Assembly (NCBI GenBank): GCA_030595845.1
Contig: JAUVCL010000038.1
Span: forward strand, 1 to 14,581
Reading direction: 5' to 3'
Source of the DNA: Campylobacterota bacterium
GTDB taxonomy: Bacteria; Campylobacterota; Campylobacteria; Campylobacterales; Sulfurovaceae
DNA: 14,581 nucleotides
Shown: piece by piece, positions 1-5,208 of the stretch
Position numbering within the stretch: position 1 is the first letter of the stretch
Layout: each line of letters starts with the position of its first letter
Translations under genes and position numbers: made by a program
Notes under the pieces: generated by a model
Seen by the model: the letters and a program-made list of their open reading frames with translations, nothing else
What the model was told of the DNA's origin: nothing
Databases searched by the model: none

Positions 1-923
1 TTACACCTGAGACTAATTTAAGTATCTCCGGTAATGCCAAATTACGCTTTAAAGAGTGGGGTGACATTAGATTGGAAGAAGAAAAGGGTATGGTTCTGAC
101 CACGGGTGCCATCAAACATAAACAATATGTCAAAAGACTTGAAAAACAAACAAAAGATACGGTGATCACTGCTGATTATAAGAATGAACAACTTTTAGAA
201 CGTAAAAGAAGTCAGAGCAAGAATAATTTTCTTGATGAAACAGAGGGATTGATCAAGAAGGGTGAGGCGAATGTTGTTGGTGTTACTTGTGATGTTTGGG
301 AAGGTCCAGGGGTTAAAAAATGTATTTATAAAGGTGTTGTACTTAAATCAGAATCGCATGTTTTTGATGTCTCTTATGTAAAAGTAGCAACTGAAGTATT
401 GTTTGATATAAATGCCACCGCAGAAAAGTGTAAAGTGCCTGATTATCCTAAACAGGCGTTTGCACTCTTTAAAGATAAAGTAAAAACAAAAAATCTCTCT
501 AAAGTAGATAACTTTTGTAATGTTTTAAAAAATGCAGCGAATGATATAAAAGACAATAATGTAAGTTATCAAGCTAATAACATAGCAGATAAAAAGAGAC
601 AAAAGTTTATTAACCATATAAGTCAAGATATTTATAAGAGACAAAAAGAACTTTTACCTGCATTGTTACTTTCTATGAGAAAAATGAGGGAATGTCTACA
701 GACAGTAGAAAATCCTTTTACTGCTAACCAATGTATAGAAAATTTTTCTCGTATGAAAATACATTTGGGTACAGAAGAAGAAGATTTTATTATACTTTGG
801 GATGAAAAAAGAAAAAATACGATGCTCGATAAAATAGAAGATGAGCTCATAGAATTACAGTCACGTATCCCTTGTGTGAAGCGTTCCAAGAATATCACTG
901 ACCTCTCTACCTGTATGAAATAA
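1..923 (+). CDS. Unrecognised protein, 5' end outside window
   Basis: The reading frame is open from base 3 to the TAA at 921-923, so about 306 residues are visible and the true start lies upstream. The first ATG at 108 and the TTG at 72 are internal: the codons before them read TPETNLSISGNAKLRFKEWG without a stop. I recognise no family. The visible protein is lysine- and glutamate-rich and mostly helical in character in its second half. It has several cysteines, including ones near VTCDVWEG, KKCIYKG and AEKCKVPD, and in the C-terminal part (FCNVL, RECLQ, NQCIENF, IPCVK, TCMK). No transmembrane segment is evident in the visible part. The stop lies 3 nt before the radical SAM gene, so the two are probably co-transcribed and translationally coupled. 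An exported or envelope protein is possible, but the N-terminus needed to judge this is missing. Confident as a real gene, not as to function. Confidence 0.75.
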   Translation, partial: TPETNLSISGNAKLRFKEWGDIRLEEEKGMVLTTGAIKHKQYVKRLEKQTKDTVITADYKNEQLLERKRSQSKNNFLDETEGLIKKGEANVVGVTCDVWEGPGVKKCIYKGVVLKSESHVFDVSYVKVATEVLFDINATAEKCKVPDYPKQAFALFKDKVKTKNLSKVDNFCNVLKNAANDIKDNNVSYQANNIADKKRQKFINHISQDIYKRQKELLPALLLSMRKMRECLQTVENPFTANQCIENFSRMKIHLGTEEEDFIILWDEKRKNTMLDKIEDELIELQSRIPCVKRSKNITDLSTCMK

Positions 924-926
924 TTA

Positions 927-1796
927 ATGAAATTTTACCGTATCTATATAGAGATTACCAATGTCTGTGGGCTCTCTTGCAGTTTTTGTCCCACAAAAGA
1001 ATTACCTTCCCGTGAGATGGATTTAAAAATTTTTGAATCAATTGTGATACAGGCAAAAGCATATACTAAGGAAATTGCCTGTCATGCCGTAGGTGATCCC
1101 CTTACACAATCCAACTTGCATGATTACCTTGATATTATTCATAAACACGGTCTTAAAGCCATGTTGACCACGTCTGGTTATTTTTTGAAGAAGCACGCTT
1201 ATGATACACTGTTTCACCCTTGTGTCAAACAGATCAATATTTCACTTAACAGTTTCAATAAGAACGATACTTCTCTTACCTTTGATCAGTACATCACGCC
1301 AGTACTGGCATTATGTAAGGCTAAATTGGAAAGAGAAGAAGAGTTGTTTATTAATCTACGTGTATGGAACCTCGATGAACTGATGAGTGAACGTACTTTT
1401 AATGAAACACTCTTTAAAAAAATTTCTTCTGTATTTAATACAGAGTTAAAGCTAGATACGATTTACCAAGAGAGACCCAAGTCCATACGTCTGGCATCTA
1501 AAATTCTTGTACATTTTGATAACTACTTTGAATGGCCTTCTTTGAACAATAAGGTCTATGGAGATGGTACCTGTCAGGGATTACAATCACATGTAGCAAT
1601 ATTGGCCAGTGGCAAGGTTGTACCTTGTTGTCTGGACTGTGATGGTATTATAGAACTCGGAGACTTGCATGATGAAAGTTTAGAGACTATCTTAAGATCA
1701 AAACGTGCTACAACGATGTTAGAGGGCTTTAACGTGGGTAAAGCCACAGAAGAGCTTTGCAAGAAGTGTTCTTATAAAGAACGATTTACAGTTTAA
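927..1796 (+). CDS. Radical SAM/SPASM domain protein
   Basis: This is a 289-residue predicted radical S-adenosylmethionine enzyme. The canonical CX3CX2C cluster motif is at C14, C18 and C21 (TNVCGLSCSFCP), which would bind the [4Fe-4S] cluster that cleaves SAM. A GDP motif at 56-58 sits where the family has GGEP. A C-terminal SPASM-like region (about 212-289) has C216, C234, C235, C238 and a final C278-X2-C281 pair, suited to an auxiliary Fe-S cluster. SPASM members commonly modify peptides or proteins or act in cofactor maturation; the substrate here cannot be read from sequence. The gene begins 3 nt after the upstream gene, with no clear Shine-Dalgarno of its own, which suggests coupling. 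That cysteine-containing neighbour is therefore a candidate partner or substrate (inference). The last ~18 codons are repeated in degenerate form at 2882-2938. Confidence 0.88.
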   Translation: MKFYRIYIEITNVCGLSCSFCPTKELPSREMDLKIFESIVIQAKAYTKEIACHAVGDPLTQSNLHDYLDIIHKHGLKAMLTTSGYFLKKHAYDTLFHPCVKQINISLNSFNKNDTSLTFDQYITPVLALCKAKLEREEELFINLRVWNLDELMSERTFNETLFKKISSVFNTELKLDTIYQERPKSIRLASKILVHFDNYFEWPSLNNKVYGDGTCQGLQSHVAILASGKVVPCCLDCDGIIELGDLHDESLETILRSKRATTMLEGFNVGKATEELCKKCSYKERFTV

Positions 1797-1827
1797 TCCT
1801 ATTTCACTTTCAATTCTCTCACTCTCC

Positions 1828-1849
1828 CAAGATATACTAACCTATCTTG
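1828..1849. repeat. Small inverted repeat upstream of Sel1 promoter
   Basis: CAAGATA (1828-1834) and TATCTTG (1843-1849) form a perfect 7-bp inverted repeat with an 8-nt spacer. It lies in the 95-nt gap after the radical SAM stop and just upstream of the extended -10 box at 1856-1864. It could be a regulator half-site pair near the -20 to -30 region, or a weak hairpin ending the upstream operon. It has no T-run, so a terminator is less likely. Confidence 0.3.
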
Positions 1850-1855
1850 AAATCA

Positions 1856-1864
1856 TGGTATAAT
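1856..1864 (+). promoter_or_regulatory. Extended -10 promoter of Sel1-repeat gene
   Basis: TGGTATAAT is a perfect extended -10 box (TGn plus TATAAT at 1859-1864). Transcription would start near 1871, giving a leader of about 20 nt that contains the AAGGGA ribosome-binding site (about 1880-1885) before the ATG at 1892. No good -35 is visible at the usual spacing, as is common for sigma-70 promoters in Campylobacterota. Confidence 0.6.
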
Positions 1865-1891
1865 AAAATATTATACAATAAGGGAAAAGAA

Positions 1892-2878
1892 ATGAAGAAA
1901 ATACTTTTGGCTTTAATGATGATCGTTATAGAATTGAGTGCCTCTGAAATCAGTGAGATGAAAGAGAATTGCCAACAAGGTCATATGACGTACTGTACAT
2001 CACTTGGCCTTCTCTATAGAGACGGTATAAATATGAAACAAGATACTTCTAAAGCTATAGAGTTGTTTTCCAAGGCCTGTGATAATGATGTTTTGAGCAG
2101 CTGTTATTATCTAGGTAGTATGTATATTAAGGTCGATCCGAGTAAGTCGGTGAAGTATTTTACAAAAGCTTGTGAAGGTGATTATGCTCTTATGGCTTGT
2201 TCTGATCTTGGCTTTGCCTATGCAAAAGGGAATGGTGTTAAAAAAGATATTTTCAAGGCTGTTAAATATTATACAAGGAGTTGTGATGCCGGTGATATAG
2301 TTGGCTGTAATCATTTAGGTGCCATATATGAGAATAGTACCAATGGTGTAGCGGTAGACTATACTAAGGCTATAAAGTACTATACTATGGCTTGTAAAGG
2401 CGGTATTGCGAGGAGCTGTCGTAATCTAGGTATGATGTTTGATAGTGGCGAGGGTGGAGAAGATGACAAGTCTAAGATCATGCAATACTATACCAAGGGT
2501 TGTAGTTCCGGTGATATGGTTAGCTGTCATAATGTAGGACATAGATATGATATGGGGCAAGGTGTTGAACAAGATTATAAAAAGGCTATAAAATATTATA
2601 CAAAGGCTTGTGATTATGGTCGTGCAGCCAGCTGTCGTAATCTTGGTATTATGTATTATATAGGTCAGGGCGTCAAAGAAGACCAGTTCAAATCTGTGGA
2701 GTTTTACACTAAGGCCTGTAATGCCAAAGACAGCAAAGCGTGCTATAGTCTTGGTAATATGTATTATGAAGGTGAGGCGGTAAGAGCGAATTACTCAGAA
2801 GCTAAAGAGTTCTTTGGTAAAGCATGTGATTATGGTCTCGCACTTGGATGTAAAGAGTATGCAAAGTTATATAAGTAG
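1892..2878 (+). CDS. Secreted cysteine-paired Sel1-repeat protein (Hcp-like)
   Basis: The protein is 328 residues. I place the start at the ATG at 1892, not the longer frame opening with TTG at 1847, because AAGGGA lies 6-12 nt upstream and the N-terminus becomes a clean signal peptide (MKKILLALMMIVIELSAS). The remainder is nine cysteine pairs, eight spaced CX7C and one CX8C, recurring about every 36 residues (C27 to C63 is exactly 36), each followed by a Sel1-type helix pair (LGxMY..G.GV..D..KA..YYTKAC). This layout matches the Helicobacter cysteine-rich Hcp proteins, where each pair forms a disulfide bridging the two helices of a repeat. A periplasmic or secreted, disulfide-stabilised solenoid acting by protein or ligand binding is likely. 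The gene has its own promoter after the radical SAM gene and is convergent with the SYLF array. Confidence 0.88.
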   Translation: MKKILLALMMIVIELSASEISEMKENCQQGHMTYCTSLGLLYRDGINMKQDTSKAIELFSKACDNDVLSSCYYLGSMYIKVDPSKSVKYFTKACEGDYALMACSDLGFAYAKGNGVKKDIFKAVKYYTRSCDAGDIVGCNHLGAIYENSTNGVAVDYTKAIKYYTMACKGGIARSCRNLGMMFDSGEGGEDDKSKIMQYYTKGCSSGDMVSCHNVGHRYDMGQGVEQDYKKAIKYYTKACDYGRAASCRNLGIMYYIGQGVKEDQFKSVEFYTKACNAKDSKACYSLGNMYYEGEAVRANYSEAKEFFGKACDYGLALGCKEYAKLYK

Positions 2879-2879
2879 A

Positions 2880-2925
2880 GCAAAGCCACTGATGTGCTTT
2901 GCCCGAAGTGTTCTTATAAAGAACA
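2880..2925. terminator. Double hairpin between convergent genes
   Basis: Two stems fill the short gap between the Sel1 gene and the convergent SYLF gene: GCAAAGC (2880-2886) with GCTTTGC (2896-2902), and TGTTCTT (2909-2915) with AAGAACA (2919-2925) around an ATA loop. Neither is followed by a strong T-run on either strand, so intrinsic termination is uncertain, but the position suits a bidirectional terminator or an mRNA 3'-end stabiliser. The same DNA is the duplicated radical SAM tail (2882-2938). In the original copy the first stem has a G-T wobble and the second is one pair shorter. Confidence 0.4.
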
Positions 2926-2938
2926 GTTTAATTTCTGA
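2882..2938 (+). pseudogene. Duplicated 3' tail of the radical SAM gene
   Basis: Bases 2882-2924 match 1740-1782 at 38 of 43 positions, including a 20-base exact block (2905-2924 against 1763-1782). Translated in the matching frame it reads KATDVLCPKCSYKEQFNF then TGA, against KATEELCKKCSYKERFTV at the end of the radical SAM protein, so the two SPASM cysteines are kept. The fragment lacks a start and begins 3 nt after the Sel1 stop, in the same frame as Sel1. It is best read as the remnant of a second radical SAM copy or of a duplication that left the Sel1 gene between two tails. It may now serve only as RNA hairpins. Confidence 0.7.
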
Positions 2939-3493
2939 TTAAGGTGTGATCTTTTCAAATCTTGTACCTTCAAGCGTAAAGTTACCCAGCAACCCTTTAG
3001 AGTCAAAGACAAAACCGATCATATCCGTTCCAAAGTCAATATCGTCTAATTCTTCTTCTGAATTCCATGTTGCCATGGCCATGTTTACATCTATCTCATT
3101 TTCCCAATCATCATCATGCATAAACTTTTTGAGTGATGCATCTGTTGTAAATGCGATCACAAGTGAATATTGAGCTCCTCCTGCCAAGAAACCTGCTGAT
3201 GCTGATGTGATACTGTAATAGCCTTGAGACTCATCTCCTATACGTAAAACACCCTCACCATATTTTCCACCAATGAAAAAACCTGCTTCTACAACATCTG
3301 GAAAAACCACATACCCTTTTACTTTTTTCAAATAGGCTTTACTCCCAGCCACTTCTTTATAAAATTTTCCAAGTGCTTTGTTTGCATCATTTTCAATTTC
3401 GGTAGCACTCTTATCTTTTATATCAGCCATCGCGATAGTGTTAAATGCCAAGAGTAAAACCAGTAGTTGAGAGACATATTTAAATGTTTTCAT
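2939..3493 (-). CDS. SYLF (Ysc84-like) domain secreted protein, copy 1
   Basis: The protein is 184 residues with a signal peptide (residues 1-23, predicted cleavage AMA|D). The mature part is a single SYLF domain: the conserved core VKGYVVFPDVVEAG, then GGKYGEGVLR (about 75-84), the SITSASAG stretch and a C-terminal KGLLGNFTLEGTRF. SYLF domains bind lipids in eukaryotic Ysc84/SH3YL1; bacterial members are mostly small exported proteins of unknown role, so a periplasmic lipid- or membrane-associated function is inferred. It is the last of three tandem paralogues. It shares the acidic DDDWE and the WNSxEELDD segment with copy 2 but not with copy 3, so copies 1 and 2 probably arose from the later duplication. 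AAGGATC precedes the ATG, and the gene has its own -10 box inside a palindrome. Confidence 0.85.
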   Translation of the reverse strand: MKTFKYVSQLLVLLLAFNTIAMADIKDKSATEIENDANKALGKFYKEVAGSKAYLKKVKGYVVFPDVVEAGFFIGGKYGEGVLRIGDESQGYYSITSASAGFLAGGAQYSLVIAFTTDASLKKFMHDDDWENEIDVNMAMATWNSEEELDDIDFGTDMIGFVFDSKGLLGNFTLEGTRFEKITP

Positions 3494-3501
3494 TTTGATC
3501 C

Positions 3502-3534
3502 TTTTTTATGATTTAATAATTATATCATAAAAAA
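3502..3534 (-). promoter_or_regulatory. SYLF copy 1 promoter inside an 11-bp palindrome
   Basis: On the minus strand, TGATATAAT (TATAAT = 3524-3519) is an extended -10 box, followed by AAGGATC and the ATG at 3493. It is flanked by perfect 11-bp inverted arms, TTTTTTATGAT (3502-3512) and ATCATAAAAAA (3524-3534), with an 11-nt spacer. Because the arms overlap the -10 and transcription start, a dimeric repressor site is plausible. The A/T runs could also arise by composition. Confidence 0.5.
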
Positions 3535-3565
3535 ATATAGGGATGTAAAAAAGAGAATAAAAGTG

Positions 3566-3592
3566 GACAAAGGCTCAAAAGAGCGCTTTGTC
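3566..3592 (-). terminator. Terminator after SYLF copy 2
   Basis: GACAAAG GCTC (3566-3576) pairs with GAGC (3581-3584) and CTTTGTC (3586-3592), with an AAAA loop and one bulged G. On the minus strand the stem is followed by CACTTTTATT, a moderate T-rich tail, about 32 nt past the stop of SYLF copy 2. A second inverted repeat, AAGAATTAA (3608-3616) with TTAATTCTT (3631-3639), spans that stop codon. Confidence 0.55.
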
Positions 3593-3623
3593 AGAATAGT
3601 GTTGCAGAAGAATTAATAAATAA

Positions 3624-4169
3624 TTATTTTTTAATTCTTTTAAATTTTGTACCTTCCATAGTGAAGCTACCCATCATACCTTTTGAGTCAAATACAAATG
3701 CAACCATGTCATCATCAAATTCATAGTCATCAAGTTCTTCTTTTGAATTCCACTCAGCTATAGCAATTTTACCATCCACTTCAGTTTCCCAGTCATCATC
3801 TGAAAGAAGAAATCTGTTCAGTGCTGCATCAGAGGTAATGGCAATGACCATACTAAACATTTGTGCACCCATTTGCATACCAACAGAGGCTGAAGTAATA
3901 CTATAATAAGCTTTTGATGTATTTCCTATACGTAAAACACCTTCACCATATTTACCACCAAAAAACATTCCTGCTTCTTTGATTTCATGAAAGACCAAAT
4001 ATGCCTTTACTTTATGTAAATAATTTTTTGATCCACTCACTTCATTATAAAACTTTGCAAGTGCATCATTTGCATCCTTGTCTATGCTGCTTTTTGATGA
4101 GGCCATGGAAATAGTACTAAATGCTAAAAGCATTACGAGGAGTAGAGGGAGAGATTTCAGTTTGATCAT
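3624..4169 (-). CDS. SYLF (Ysc84-like) domain secreted protein, copy 2
   Basis: The protein is 181 residues with a signal peptide (1-23, cleavage SMA|S). The SYLF core follows: VKAYLVFHEIKEAG, GGKYGEGVLR (72-80), SITSASVGMQMGAQ, and the C-terminal KGMMGSFTMEGTKF. Compared with copies 1 and 3, the VFP motif reads VFH, and the AGxxxGGKYG segment has AGMFFGGKYG. The acidic DDDWETEVDG and WNSKEELDD segments tie it to copy 1. It carries its own extended -10 promoter, an AAGGAT ribosome-binding site, and a stem-loop after the stop, so it can be expressed separately from its neighbours. Function is inferred only from the family: a small exported lipid- or membrane-interacting protein. Confidence 0.85.
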   Translation of the reverse strand: MIKLKSLPLLLVMLLAFSTISMASSKSSIDKDANDALAKFYNEVSGSKNYLHKVKAYLVFHEIKEAGMFFGGKYGEGVLRIGNTSKAYYSITSASVGMQMGAQMFSMVIAITSDAALNRFLLSDDDWETEVDGKIAIAEWNSKEELDDYEFDDDMVAFVFDSKGMMGSFTMEGTKFKRIKK

Positions 4170-4190
4170 TGTATATCCTTGAATTTAAAT

Positions 4191-4206
4191 TTAGATGTGC
4201 CCATAT
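4191..4206. repeat. 16-bp repeat, copy in SYLF 2 promoter
   Basis: TTAGATGTGCCCATAT occurs identically here and at 10867-10882. Here it covers the transcription start region of SYLF copy 2 and touches the -10 box. Its G/C-containing middle makes a chance 16-base match in 14.6 kb unlikely. Confidence 0.6.
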
Positions 4207-4213
4207 TATAGCA
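4205..4213 (-). promoter_or_regulatory. Extended -10 promoter of SYLF copy 2
   Basis: On the minus strand TGCTATAAT (TATAAT = 4210-4205) is a perfect extended -10 box. Transcription would start about 4198, leaving a leader of roughly 28 nt with AAGGAT before the ATG at 4169. The region immediately downstream of the -10 is the 16-bp repeat. Confidence 0.6.
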
Positions 4214-4224
4214 GAAAAATACAA

Positions 4225-4233
4225 TGATATAAT
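4225..4233 (+). promoter_or_regulatory. Possible plus-strand promoter between SYLF genes
   Basis: TGATATAAT is a perfect extended -10 on the plus strand, opposite to the SYLF genes. A start near 4240 would give a transcript that carries the 12-bp hairpin at 4261-4288 and then runs antisense into the 3' end of SYLF copy 3. It may be an AT-rich coincidence. Confidence 0.25.
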
Positions 4234-4260
4234 GAATTAAGATGATAGTGTATTAGGAAT

Positions 4261-4288
4261 GCATTTGATGGAAGATTCCATCAAATGC
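4261..4288. terminator. Perfect 12-bp hairpin after SYLF copy 3
   Basis: GCATTTGATGGA (4261-4272) and TCCATCAAATGC (4277-4288) form a perfect 12-bp stem with an AGAT loop, 19 nt past the stop of SYLF copy 3. No T-run follows on either strand, so it may act as a stabilising 3'-end stem or a Rho-assisted terminator, not a classical intrinsic one. Confidence 0.5.
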
Positions 4289-4307
4289 GTAGGATGACTC
4301 TTCTACT

Positions 4308-4856
4308 TTAAGGTATGATTTTTTGAAATTTTGTACCGGCAATACTTACGCTTGCCATTAAACCTTTTTCACCATAGATAAATGCAATAATAGGTTTTTC
4401 ATAACTGATAGAAGTGATATCTTTACTTGCACCCCAGTCAGAAACAGCGATAGAACCATCTACTCCCGCTTCCCATCCGTTACTTTTAACAAAGTTGTTT
4501 AAAGCGTCTTCAGAGATAAAGGCAATAAGGATAGATTGCTTCTGTGCACCTATTTGATAGCCTACTGAAGCAGCAGTAAGACTATAATAATGTTTTGTAA
4601 CACCATCCACACGTAAGGCACCTTTCCCATACTTACCACCAACGATAAATCCTGCTTGGATGATTGATGGGAAAACAAGATATCCTTTTACTTTAGGAAG
4701 AAAGTTGGCACCACCTTCTACTTCAGTTTCAAATTTTTTGATGGCAGCATCAACTTCTGCATCAATGACACTTGCAGTTGATGCCAGTGACTGTTGAGTA
4801 AAGAGAAGAGAAATGAGTACCAAGAGCATCATTGGGTTGAATCTTTTGTTATACAT
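4308..4856 (-). CDS. SYLF (Ysc84-like) domain secreted protein, copy 3
   Basis: The protein is 182 residues with a signal peptide (1-25, cleavage SLA|S). It is the copy closest to the canonical SYLF pattern: VKGYLVFPSIIQAGFIVGGK (56-75), YGKGALR, SLTAASVGYQIGAQ, NGWEAGVDGSIAVSDWG (126-142) and KGLMASVSIAGTKF. The VDGSIAV segment corresponds to the family's DASVA stretch, which is altered in copies 1 and 2. It is the first gene of the tandem array in the direction of transcription and faces the HTH/deacetylase operon across a 60-nt divergent promoter region. The start is supported by AGGAT 7 nt upstream. Likely periplasmic with lipid-binding character (family inference). Confidence 0.87.
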   Translation of the reverse strand: MYNKRFNPMMLLVLISLLFTQQSLASTASVIDAEVDAAIKKFETEVEGGANFLPKVKGYLVFPSIIQAGFIVGGKYGKGALRVDGVTKHYYSLTAASVGYQIGAQKQSILIAFISEDALNNFVKSNGWEAGVDGSIAVSDWGASKDITSISYEKPIIAFIYGEKGLMASVSIAGTKFQKIIP

Positions 4857-4882
4857 TGAGTATCCTAATGTTAATTTTTTAT

Positions 4883-4897
4883 ATTATATCTTATAAT
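4883..4897. promoter_or_regulatory. Back-to-back -10 boxes of divergent genes
   Basis: A minus-strand TATAAT (4888-4883) serves SYLF copy 3, and a plus-strand TATAAT (4892-4897) serves the gene at 4917. The boxes are only 3 nt apart, so the two polymerases cannot bind at once and the genes may be reciprocally expressed. The plus transcript would have a leader of only about 13 nt holding GAAGGAG (4906-4912). Confidence 0.5.
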
Positions 4898-4916
4898 TAT
4901 TTATCGAAGGAGTAAC

Positions 4917-5201
4917 ATGAAAAAAGTAACACTTAAGGCTTATGCAGTAAAACATAAGCTAAGTCTGTTTAATGTGGTAAAAATGACTAAGTCGGGACAG
5001 ATTCCTACTGAGACAGTTGTAGAGAATGGCAAAGATGTAATCTATATTTTGATAGATGAAAAGATTGAAAAAAAGGTGACTCAAACGATCGAATTAGTTA
5101 AGAATAAAGAACCATATAGTATGAGAAATGAGAATGAACGACTTAAAAAAGAGGTAGAAAAACTTAAAAAAGAGATCGAAGTGCTTAAGAAGAGAGTATA
5201 A
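4917..5201 (+). CDS. Small putative HTH/coiled-coil protein
   Basis: The protein is 94 residues. The first ~45 (LKAYAVKHKLSLFNVVKMTK, then SGQIPTETVVENGKDVIYI) resemble the excisionase/MerR-like winged HTH pattern: helix, turn, helix, then a small G-x-P hairpin. This is a resemblance, not a firm assignment. Residues 69-94 form a textbook coiled coil, with L76, V80, L83, I87, L90 and V94 at a/d positions, implying a dimer. GAAGGAG lies 4 nt before the ATG. It is 7 nt upstream of the deacetylase gene, so the two form an operon. A DNA-binding or scaffold protein working with the deacetylase is possible but unproven. Confidence 0.75.
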   Translation: MKKVTLKAYAVKHKLSLFNVVKMTKSGQIPTETVVENGKDVIYILIDEKIEKKVTQTIELVKNKEPYSMRNENERLKKEVEKLKKEIEVLKKRV

Positions 5202-5208
5202 TAGAGGC

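Noticed and set aside
72..110. TTG at 72 or ATG at 108 as start of the first gene
   Set aside because: The frame is open to the window edge with protein-like codons before both, so the gene is simply cut by the window.
1847..1891. Longer N-terminus for the Sel1 protein from TTG at 1847
   Set aside because: It would place the promoter -10 inside the coding region; the ATG at 1892 has AAGGGA upstream and yields a proper signal peptide.
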